DNA from: JBBDIO01 sp040880365
GTDB lineage: Bacteria > Chloroflexota > Anaerolineae > Caldilineales > Caldilineaceae
NCBI GenBank assembly: GCA_040880365.1
Contig: JBBDIO010000134.1
Location: 1-5,266, forward strand
Reading direction: 5' to 3'
DNA: 5,266 bases
Shown: positions 1 to 5,107 of the stretch, in pieces
Layout: every line of letters begins with the position of its first letter
Numbering within the stretch: the first letter of the stretch is position 1
Notes under the pieces: model-generated
Told to the model about the DNA's origin: nothing
The model's input: the letters and a program-made list of their open reading frames with translations, nothing else
Database searches by the model: none
Made by a program: the position numbers and the translations under genes

Positions 1-1769
1 GTGCCGCCCACCTGGGGCCAATCGGCTCCATCCGGTGTCAGCGCCAGCAGGATATCCCCCGCGCGCAGCGCGCAGAGGTTCAATTCCCCTGGTCCCACAC
101 AGGGATACGCGCGTATAGCCAGCGTCGTCTCCTGTGTCTCGCCCCCTGTCTCGCCTATTGTCTCGCCTACGGTGACAGTCTGGGGAAACGGCGGGTCCAG
201 CAGATAATTCGGCGCATCAATGGCGACGGCATAATCGCCCGCGGGCAGATTGTCCACCCCAAAACGTCCGCCGCCGTCGGTCTGCGTCTGGCGCGGAAAG
301 CGCAGACCCACCTGCACAGCCAGACCCGACACGGGTTCATCATCCGGCCCCAGAATCTGCCCGGTGAGTGTATACGCGCCGGTAGACTGTGCGCCCCGGT
401 CGCGCAGATAGATGGCCGGGCGTGTGGGCGCATCTTCCGGCGCGAGATTGACGGCGGTAAGATTCGAGGCGTTGGCTTCAAAGGCCACATAGCGGCCATA
501 GCCGCCCAGCGCCGGTCGCCACGCCAGCCCATCGCTCTGCCCGCCTGCCGCCGTCAGCGAAACGCGCTCGATCTGCCCGCTTAGCCCATCGTGCAGAAAG
601 ATATCTACGGCCAGATTGCTGTCGTTGGGCACCAGGTTGTCGGCCAGCGCGGCAAAGGCCACATAGCGGCCATCGGCAGAAAGCGCCGGGGCGAAGGACT
701 GCCCATTGGCAGGCGCGCCGTCGTGCGTGGTAGAGATGCGCACGGTTGTGCGGGTCTGGCGGTCGTGGAGATAGACGTGCGTCTGTGCGGCTGGATCACC
801 GCTTGCCAGATTGGGGGCACTGGACAGGAACGCCACATAGCGCCCATCGCCAGAGAGCGTCGGGGCGGTAGACGCGCCATCGGCCTGTGCGCCCGCGCTG
901 CGCACCGACACGCGTTGAGTGTGCCCCGTCTGGCGGTCGTGGATAAACACATCGGCGGCATTATTCGTATCGCCGGGCACGAGATTGTTCGCCAGCGAGG
1001 CAAAGGCCACATAGCGACCATCGGCCGATAGCGCGGGCGCAGAGATGCCCGATGTCCCATTAGCCTGTGCGCCTGTGCTGGATACCGACACGCGTTGTGT
1101 TTGCCCGGTGCGGCGGTCGTGGACAAATATATCGGCGGCGCTGTTGGTATCATCGGCTACCAGATTGCGCGCCTGAGAAACAAACGCGACGACGTTCCCA
1201 TCGGCGGCAATGGCGGGCAGATAGGAATCGCGGGTCCCCTGCCCACCGGCAGACGTAACCGATACCCGCGCCATCTGCGCGGCGGCACGGTCATAGACAA
1301 AAATATCCACCGCATCGTTGCTATCGCCAAACACCAGATTATCGGCGCGGGAGGCAAAGGCCACCAGATTGCCATCGGCAGAGACTACCGGCGGGGACCC
1401 GCCCGAACTGCCATTGCCCGGCTGCCCACCCGGCCCACTGGACACGCGGGTCATGGCATCCTGGGCGCGGTCATAGGCGTAGATTTGCCAGAAATCGAAG
1501 CGCGGATCTGCGCTCCCCGCGTCCAGCAGATTGGTGGCGCGCGCGGCAAAGATGATCACATTGCCGTCGGCAGATAGCGCCGGGTTGGCGCTGACGCCAT
1601 CCAGCAGATTGCCATCCGTCCCGACCAGTGGGCCGAGCGTGGTGGGCGCGCCAGTAACAGGCGCCAGGGTCTGGGGGGCTTGTCCAAAACTGGGTTGCGG
1701 CAGGGATGTGAGCAGTAGCGTCAAAATCAGTAGAAGCGATTTTTGCAAAAGATTGTTCTCCTTTGGCAT
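1..1769 (-). CDS. Secreted PD40/WD40-like beta-propeller repeat protein with carboxypeptidase-regulatory-like domain, 3'-truncated
   Basis: The minus frame is open from the ATG at 1769 to the left edge (589 codons, no stop), so the C-terminus is missing. Residues 1-30 form a signal peptide: Lys10, a Leu-rich core at 11-20, and likely cleavage near SFG-QA. Residues 63-455 hold seven tandem repeats with the pattern PALSADGRYVAF, then NLV.GDTN, then D.F.HDR.TG.T.RVSV. This is the PD40/TolB-like propeller style common in exported Chloroflexota and actinobacterial proteins. Residues 466-534 (YTLTGQILGPDDEPVSGLAV through LPAGDYAVAI) match a carboxypeptidase-regulatory-like beta-sandwich. Cys557 and Cys566 then precede LRAGDILLAL, which resembles the opening of YiiX/NlpC-P60-like cysteine hydrolases; the diagnostic part lies outside the window. 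The role is probably extracellular binding or scaffolding, possibly with a C-terminal enzyme; no substrate can be inferred. A TTG at 1748 is an alternative start. A terminator separates it from the SIMPL gene upstream. Confidence 0.9.
   Translation of the reverse strand, partial: MPKENNLLQKSLLLILTLLLTSLPQPSFGQAPQTLAPVTGAPTTLGPLVGTDGNLLDGVSANPALSADGNVIIFAARATNLLDAGSADPRFDFWQIYAYDRAQDAMTRVSSGPGGQPGNGSSGGSPPVVSADGNLVAFASRADNLVFGDSNDAVDIFVYDRAAAQMARVSVTSAGGQGTRDSYLPAIAADGNVVAFVSQARNLVADDTNSAADIFVHDRRTGQTQRVSVSSTGAQANGTSGISAPALSADGRYVAFASLANNLVPGDTNNAADVFIHDRQTGHTQRVSVRSAGAQADGASTAPTLSGDGRYVAFLSSAPNLASGDPAAQTHVYLHDRQTRTTVRISTTHDGAPANGQSFAPALSADGRYVAFAALADNLVPNDSNLAVDIFLHDGLSGQIERVSLTAAGGQSDGLAWRPALGGYGRYVAFEANASNLTAVNLAPEDAPTRPAIYLRDRGAQSTGAYTLTGQILGPDDEPVSGLAVQVGLRFPRQTQTDGGGRFGVDNLPAGDYAVAIDAPNYLLDPPFPQTVTVGETIGETGGETQETTLAIRAYPCVGPGELNLCALRAGDILLALTPDGADWPQVGG
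135..167 (-). repeat. In-frame 12-bp tandem repeat encoding Gly-Glu-Thr-X
   Basis: The plus-strand word tgtctcgcc occurs at 135-143, 147-155 and 159-167, an exact 12-bp period. On the coding strand it gives GETI-GETG-GETQ, followed by ET (residues 535-548). It forms an acidic, flexible linker between the beta-sandwich and the GDILL-containing segment. Its length is a multiple of three, so copy-number change would not break the frame. Confidence 0.8.
405..1583 (-). repeat. Seven-copy protein-coding tandem repeat (PD40-like blades)
   Basis: The conserved [RN]-[YVLI]-V-A-F positions fall at residues 70, 134, 192, 252, 310, 368 and 426 of the encoded protein. The last four are exactly 58 residues apart. 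This is visible in the DNA: the block ccacatagcg, or a near copy, starts at 485, 659, 833 and 1007, a strict 174-bp period. The first three blades are more diverged and vary in length (64, 58 and 60 residues). The seventh has GGYG where the others have SADG. Seven blades would suit one closed propeller, although these families also form six- and eight-bladed folds. Confidence 0.85.
1746..1764 (-). promoter_or_regulatory. Strong Shine-Dalgarno inside the propeller ORF, pointing to an alternative TTG start
   Basis: AAAGGAG (minus strand, 1764-1758) lies inside the first codons of the ORF that begins with ATG at 1769. It is followed nine bases later by an in-frame TTG (1748-1746). The ATG itself has only a weak GGAAAG with a short gap. 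Starting at TTG would give a signal peptide beginning with QKSLLLILTLLL, removing seven residues. Both starts give a workable export signal, so the true start is undecided; the ribosome site favours TTG. Confidence 0.5.
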
Positions 1770-1779
1770 TTCTTTCCAC

Positions 1780-1785
1780 AATATA
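1780..1785 (-). promoter_or_regulatory. Possible -10 box for the propeller gene
   Basis: TATATT on the minus strand (5/6 match to TATAAT) sits 10 bases before the ATG, in the AT-rich gap below the SIMPL terminator. No good -35 is present: TTGGCA is upstream but only about 14 bases away. If used, transcription would begin close to the ATG, leaving AAAGGAG and the TTG start inside a short leader, which agrees with the TTG reading. Weak call. Confidence 0.25.
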
Positions 1786-1837
1786 ATGACGTTGTGGCTT
1801 GCCAAAGGACGCGCGCAATTGAGATTTTGGGATTGAC

Positions 1838-1868
1838 AAAAAGGCGGCAGATCACCGGATCTGCCGCC
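1838..1868 (-). terminator. Rho-independent terminator of the SIMPL gene
   Basis: There is a perfect 11-bp stem, GGCGGCAGATC (1843-1853) with GATCTGCCGCC (1858-1868), and a 4-base loop. Read on the minus strand it is followed at once by five T residues (1842-1838). It lies 56 bases past the SIMPL stop codon. The plus strand has no T-run after the stem, so it acts on the minus strand only. It should insulate the propeller gene from SIMPL transcription. Confidence 0.9.
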
Positions 1869-1924
1869 TGGAAATGGACTTTGTGATTGAAATTTCAGTG
1901 TTGCAGCGTATTTATTCGGCGTAT

Positions 1925-3709
1925 TTAGTCGGCGCGCTCGATGCGCAGAGAAGCCGTGTATTGATCTGCCTCGGCGCTCTGGCGCAGGATGTAAAAGATG
2001 ATCGTCCAGGGCGTGCCCTCGACTTCGCGTGTCCAGTGACTCCACACCATCGCGCGCCCCTCATCTTCTTCGACGCGTGTCCAGCCCTGTTCTTGGAGCA
2101 TGGACACCCAATGGGCATAGAGTTCGGGTGCGCTGATTTCAGAGGCAACCAGTTCGCTGGTCACTTCCAGCATACGGTCGCTGGAACTGCTACCCGTGCC
2201 GCGCATGATCACACCGGCGGGCGCTTGCAATGTGGGCAACACGCCTTCGGGAAGCCAGGGCGTAGAGGATCCCGAATCGTGGTGGAGGTGGGGTGTACAG
2301 ATACTGCCGCCCGCAACTTGCGGATTGAGAATCATCCGAATAATCGCCTCATCCTCCAGTTCGCCCCCCATAAGATTGATCATCATATCCTGGTCATCGC
2401 TACAGAGCATGGATTCCATCATAGGCTGTTCGCCCTGAAACACGCGCGATCCCATCCCGCCTGTCATGCTATCGGGCACAGAATAGCCCTGATCCAGCAA
2501 TTGCCCGCGCAGATCATCTACCCACGTGGCGGCAGGCGCAGGCCCTGCCAGCATAATATCGGTGAGTCCATACTCGCCCGTGCGCACCGTCGCGCCTACC
2601 ACTTCCAGTTCTGGAGGCAATTCGAGTGTCTGCAACCCCGCGGGCAGGTCGGCAGGCAGCGCGCCAATGGTTACGGTGATCACGCTGCGCCCCATGCCGG
2701 GGTAGATGGGCTGGAGCGAAGTTTCCAGATAACGACGCAGGGCAGCTTCATCGCCGCCTTCAACGATTACCTGATGCATATCTCCGATTGGCAACCGCGC
2801 TGCGGAGAGGGTGGCCTGGGCAGGCGCAGCCAACGGTGCGACAGGGGCCGTGGCGGCGGCATCTGCTGTTTCTTCTGTCGCTTCTTCAGTGAGTTCTTCT
2901 GTAGCCTCCGCCGGCGCAGGGGCAACGGATACAGAATCCGCCAGCGCATAGGCAACCTGGATGTGCACGGTCACCTCATATTCGCCGGGCAGGATAGAGG
3001 TGCCACCGCCGCCGCGGCCGTCATCTGCCATCGACATTTCGACGCCCAGCATGGGGATATTGCCGTCGCCGATGATCTCGCTTATGTGCAAGACGGGTCC
3101 CAGCGTCTGGTTGGACAGCGCCGCCAGTTCTTCGGCTTTGGCGCGGGCCTGGGCGACTGCTGCCTGGCGGGCTTCTCCTTCGTGGGCGGCGGGATCTTCC
3201 AGCGTAAACTGCACGCCGTAGATCTGATTGGCGCCTGCATCCATGGCGAGATCCAGGATTTCGCCGACGCGGTCCAGATCGCGAATGGTCACCTGCACCT
3301 GATTGTTGACGCGATAGCGCATCGCTTCGGGGTCGTTCATCGTACCCCGTTCGCTATAGATGCTAAAGCTTGCGGTTTGGATATCGCGTTCGGCAATCTC
3401 TGCCGCAGCAAGAGCTTCTAACAGGTCTGCCATCACCGATTCTGCTTCCTGGCTGGCAACCTGCACCGATTCGTCGACGGCTTCCACGCCAATGTTGGCG
3501 CGTGCGATATCGGGTTCCAGCGTAATTGTGCCTTCGCCCACGACTGTGATCGCACCTGTGATTGCACCGCTGCCATGCTGTGCTGTCTGGGCTGGCGCGG
3601 TTTGTGCCTGCGCCGAAGACCAATAGGTAAGCGCCAGCAGAAGCGCCAACAGGACGGCCAGGGTGCCGCCAATGGCCGAAACGAGTGCTTTGCGTTCTTG
3701 GTGTAACAT
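1925..3709 (-). CDS. Exported SIMPL (DUF541) domain protein with a duplicated C-terminal extension
   Basis: 594 residues, stop TAA at 1927-1925. The ATG at 3709 follows AAAGGAAGG, and an in-frame TAG lies seven codons upstream, so this start is secure. Residues 8-36 are a signal peptide or N-terminal anchor (hydrophobic 16-28, then SSAQAQ). Residues 52-258 are a SIMPL domain: it opens with ITVVGEGTITLEPDIA, has QAAVAQARAKAEELA near 182-196, and closes with PGEYEVTVHIQVAYAL. SIMPL proteins (Brucella BP26, E. coli YggE) are periplasmic or surface proteins that form ring oligomers and are linked to stress; no enzyme activity is established. An acidic EATEELTEEATEET linker (268-281) leads into about 300 residues I do not recognise, made of two related modules (355-465 and 486-592) separated by a short CTPHLHHD segment (471-478). 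Usual SIMPL proteins are about 230-260 residues, so this one is more than twice the normal length. Confidence 0.93.
   Translation of the reverse strand: MLHQERKALVSAIGGTLAVLLALLLALTYWSSAQAQTAPAQTAQHGSGAITGAITVVGEGTITLEPDIARANIGVEAVDESVQVASQEAESVMADLLEALAAAEIAERDIQTASFSIYSERGTMNDPEAMRYRVNNQVQVTIRDLDRVGEILDLAMDAGANQIYGVQFTLEDPAAHEGEARQAAVAQARAKAEELAALSNQTLGPVLHISEIIGDGNIPMLGVEMSMADDGRGGGGTSILPGEYEVTVHIQVAYALADSVSVAPAPAEATEELTEEATEETADAAATAPVAPLAAPAQATLSAARLPIGDMHQVIVEGGDEAALRRYLETSLQPIYPGMGRSVITVTIGALPADLPAGLQTLELPPELEVVGATVRTGEYGLTDIMLAGPAPAATWVDDLRGQLLDQGYSVPDSMTGGMGSRVFQGEQPMMESMLCSDDQDMMINLMGGELEDEAIIRMILNPQVAGGSICTPHLHHDSGSSTPWLPEGVLPTLQAPAGVIMRGTGSSSSDRMLEVTSELVASEISAPELYAHWVSMLQEQGWTRVEEDEGRAMVWSHWTREVEGTPWTIIFYILRQSAEADQYTASLRIERAD
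1934..2647 (-). repeat. Two-copy module in the C-terminal half of the SIMPL protein
   Basis: Module A (residues 355-465, 2647-2315) and module B (486-592, 2254-1934) follow the same order of elements. Each starts with LP[AE]G and a Pro-rich turn. A basic-Gly strand follows (VRTGEYGLTDIMLA; MRGTGSSSSDRMLEV). Next comes a helix ending LLDQGYS or MLQEQGWT, then two hydrophobic strands ending in RMIL or SLRI. Offsets are 127-134 residues. Identity is low, so this is an old duplication. The alignment was made by eye. Confidence 0.6.
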
Positions 3710-3805
3710 ATGCCTTCCTTTCTGTAACTAAGGTTCAGCGCGTAGGACGGCGCGCGTGCCCCGAATGTTCCCCGCGCCGGGGCGACGCCAGCCCGGAACG
3801 CCAAA
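3710..3805 (-). promoter_or_regulatory. Predicted 5' leader of the SIMPL mRNA with a GC-rich hairpin
   Basis: From the predicted minus start near 3805 to the ATG, the leader would be about 96 bases. It includes the compact inverted repeat CCCCG-CGC-CGGGG (3770-3782), with GTTCC (3767-3771) and GGAAC (3795-3799) able to pair around a wider region. It ends in the Shine-Dalgarno AAAGGAAGG. Whether the hairpins matter for regulation is unknown; the region is GC-rich, so chance pairing is easy. Confidence 0.35.
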
Positions 3806-3811
3806 AAGACG

Positions 3812-3841
3812 ATTGTATGGCCCGGAGATGTGTGTTACAAT
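3812..3841. promoter_or_regulatory. Symmetric bidirectional promoter between the SIMPL and lipoprotein genes
   Basis: Plus strand: -35 TTGTAT (3813-3818), a 17-bp spacer, then -10 TACAAT (3836-3841) with an extended TG one base before it. Minus strand: -35 TTGTAA (3840-3835), a 17-bp spacer, then -10 TACAAT (3817-3812). Each -35 is the complement of the other strand's -10, because the site is an inverted repeat ATTGTA-N18-TACAAT. Both readings fit a housekeeping sigma-70-type promoter: 5/6 at each -10, 4/6 at each -35, ideal spacing. Predicted starts are near 3848 (plus) and 3805 (minus). Confidence 0.65.
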
Positions 3842-3851
3842 ACGCGCCGAA

Positions 3852-3872
3852 CAAGCAACAGCGTGCTGCTTG
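3852..3872 (+). promoter_or_regulatory. Imperfect hairpin early in the lipoprotein mRNA leader
   Basis: CAAGCA (3852-3857) pairs with TGCTTG (3867-3872). A mismatch and two more pairs follow, closing a 3-base loop. It begins about four bases after the predicted transcription start, a place where stems often stabilise an mRNA 5' end. A competing pairing of GCAAC (3855-3859) with GTTGC (3876-3880) is possible. No function is shown. Confidence 0.4.
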
Positions 3873-3910
3873 CTAGTTGCCCCTTACACCACCACCCAGA
3901 TTGCAAGCCT

Positions 3911-3925
3911 TTCACACCTTGTGAA
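3911..3925. promoter_or_regulatory. Perfect inverted repeat TTCACA-CCT-TGTGAA upstream of the lipoprotein RBS
   Basis: Two 6-base arms flank a 3-base centre, 15 bases before the GGAGG ribosome site. As DNA it resembles an operator for a dimeric repressor placed downstream of the promoter, where it could block elongation. As RNA it could fold into a short hairpin with a tight loop. The arms are arranged opposite to the Crp consensus (TGTGA-N6-TCACA), so it is not a Crp site. Confidence 0.45.
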
Positions 3926-3940
3926 AAAGAGTTGCCGAAC

Positions 3941-3945
3941 GGAGG
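3941..3945 (+). promoter_or_regulatory. Shine-Dalgarno GGAGG that fixes the lipoprotein start at 3956
   Basis: GGAGG lies 10 bases before the ATG at 3956. The same frame is open further upstream to an ATG at 3830. That codon lies ahead of the predicted transcription start (about 3848), has no ribosome site, and would bury the signal peptide behind 42 Cys- and His-rich residues. In-frame ATGs at 3977 and 4004 are later alternatives that would still keep the lipobox. Confidence 0.8.
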
Positions 3946-3955
3946 AAAACCAAAT

Positions 3956-4960
3956 ATGCGCAGAGGTCAATATCTCATGCAACGAGGAAAATTAACGGTT
4001 TTGATGTCGCTATTGTTGTCGGCTACCATCGTACTCGCGGGTTGTGGTCCGCGTGCGACCGGTGGCGAACTCGCCAGATCGGCGGTTGCCGAACAGGTGG
4101 TCGTCGATCTCCCTGCCCTTGTGCTTGATGTAGACGCCGCCGGTCAGGTTTCATTGGGCGGCGTTTCTGTCGCCGAAGTCGGTGGGCTGGTCGGGCAGGA
4201 TTTCTCGGCGTTGTCCTTTCCGGCAGACACAGTCAGCTTTTTGACGGCGAGCGATATTCAGCATTTTCAGATCGATAACACACCCGATGGGCTGCTGATC
4301 CTGGTGAATGGCACCCCCATTCCTTCGTTGGCGTGGGATGGCGAATCGCTGGTCGCAACCGCCGAAGTGCTGGAAACTCTGGGCGCAGGCATTGCTCTTC
4401 TGGATCGGGTGCTGCCGTTGGTGCGTAATCTGGGCGTTGGTGTGACGATTCGCCTGCCCATTGCCGAAGGCGCAGAAGCTGTGCCGCTGGTCGTCACCGA
4501 CAGCGAAATCGCCGCCCAGGCGATGGCTGCACAACAGGAATTCCTTGACACTGTCGGCGCGCCGCCCACGTTCCAGTTGGTGGTCAACTATGCCGATGAT
4601 GGTACCTGGTCGGTGGGCGATTTGAGCCAGGAAGAGTGGAGCGCAATTGCCCCCATTCCGTGGGAAATGTTGAATCTCGACCCGGCTTTGATCCAGGGCG
4701 CCAGCGCTTCGGGCATTGATGAAGTGGGCGTTGCCACCAACCCCGAAGGCATCTTCATTTCGGTCAATGGACTGGTGCTGCCCCACATTACCTGGGCGGA
4801 TGGCCGCATTAACCATGTGATCAACCTGGCGGCGCAGACTGGTATGCTGGATATGGTTCTGGGCGAAAATCCAGAAACCAGCGCACTTCTGGACACAGTG
4901 CAGAGCCTGTTGCCCGCGGTGCAGGCTTCGGATGTAAACATTCGGATCGTCTTCCCCTAG
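3956..4960 (+). CDS. Putative lipoprotein with two copies of an unrecognised module
   Basis: 334 residues, stop TAG at 4958-4960. The N-terminus is a lipoprotein signal: basic residues (RR, QRGK), a hydrophobic core at 14-27 and the lipobox LAGC with Cys30, so lipid attachment and surface or periplasmic exposure are expected. The mature part is two tandem modules, about 48-168 and 205-333. They align at a constant offset of 153 residues: Gly63/Gly216, Ser66/Ser219, the Val-Asn-Gly at 117-119 and 270-272, and Trp127/Trp280. Each runs from a beta strand with an acidic turn, through ASDIQHF or ASGIDEV and a [DE]G-hydrophobic-VNG strand, to W.[DG]G and a Leu-rich helix, ending in a TIRLPI or NIRIVFP strand. 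Mature residues are acidic with almost no Lys or Cys beyond Cys30. I do not recognise the family; a binding or structural role is more likely than catalysis because no catalytic motif stands out. It is divergent from the SIMPL gene and shares its promoter region. Confidence 0.9.
   Translation: MRRGQYLMQRGKLTVLMSLLLSATIVLAGCGPRATGGELARSAVAEQVVVDLPALVLDVDAAGQVSLGGVSVAEVGGLVGQDFSALSFPADTVSFLTASDIQHFQIDNTPDGLLILVNGTPIPSLAWDGESLVATAEVLETLGAGIALLDRVLPLVRNLGVGVTIRLPIAEGAEAVPLVVTDSEIAAQAMAAQQEFLDTVGAPPTFQLVVNYADDGTWSVGDLSQEEWSAIAPIPWEMLNLDPALIQGASASGIDEVGVATNPEGIFISVNGLVLPHITWADGRINHVINLAAQTGMLDMVLGENPETSALLDTVQSLLPAVQASDVNIRIVFP
4097..4954 (+). repeat. Internal duplication in the lipoprotein
   Basis: Copy 1 spans 4097-4459 and copy 2 spans 4568-4954. 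They are joined by a linker rich in Ala, Glu and Gln (EIAAQAMAAQQEFLDTVGAP) that is probably helical. The best-conserved stretch is DGLLILVNGTPIPSLAWDG against EGIFISVNGLVLPHITWADG. DNA similarity between the copies is not obvious by eye, so the duplication is old. Confidence 0.75.
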
Positions 4961-5039
4961 ACCAGAATCAGGCGAAACCAGGCAAAAATCAGTCCCGTTT
5001 CACTTGCGGGCCTGTCGGGTTTTTCCATTGCATTGCAAC

Positions 5040-5078
5040 AAAAAAAGCCGGAGCGATCCAATGCGCTCCGGCTTTTTT
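5040..5078. terminator. Bidirectional rho-independent terminator between the lipoprotein gene and dgkA
   Basis: A 9-bp stem, GCCGGAGCG (5047-5055) with CGCTCCGGC (5064-5072), carries an 8-base loop. It is flanked by seven A (5040-5046) and six T (5073-5078), so both strands have a stem followed by a T-run. It lies about 86 bases after the lipoprotein stop and 36 bases after the dgkA stop, matching the convergent layout. Confidence 0.92.
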
Positions 5079-5107
5079 ATATCCCGCGTCGCGTGCCGCT
5101 TTTGGGC

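Noticed and set aside
605..1153. Repetitive minus-strand frame and plus-strand frames over the propeller repeats
   Set aside because: They repeat only because the underlying DNA repeats every 174 bp; the propeller reading frame runs unbroken through the whole region and gives a sensible secreted protein.
1782..1787. Perfect TATAAT on the plus strand
   Set aside because: No -35 at a suitable distance and no plus-strand gene downstream until 3956.
1874..3421. A 515-codon open frame on the plus strand, antisense to the SIMPL gene
   Set aside because: It lacks a ribosome site and recognisable domains, is rich in His, Cys and Gly, and runs through the minus-strand signal, SIMPL domain and linker, which are clearly real. 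Long antisense frames are common opposite GC-rich genes with strong codon bias.
3911..3925. Crp/Fnr-type binding site
   Set aside because: The arms are in the reverse order and the spacing is 3, not 6 (Crp) or 4 (Fnr).
3830..3955. N-terminal extension of the lipoprotein to the ATG at 3830
   Set aside because: That codon lies upstream of the predicted transcription start and has no ribosome site, and the extension would bury the lipoprotein signal. The ATG at 3956 has GGAGG.
4151..4816. A 221-codon open frame on the minus strand, antisense to the lipoprotein gene
   Set aside because: No ribosome site, no domain, and the opposite frame has a lipobox signal and a clear internal duplication.
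4994..5024. CCCG...CGGG followed by TTTTT after the lipoprotein gene, as an extra terminator
   Set aside because: The stem is only four base pairs with a long or alternative loop; the strong terminator at 5040-5078 explains the end of transcription better.
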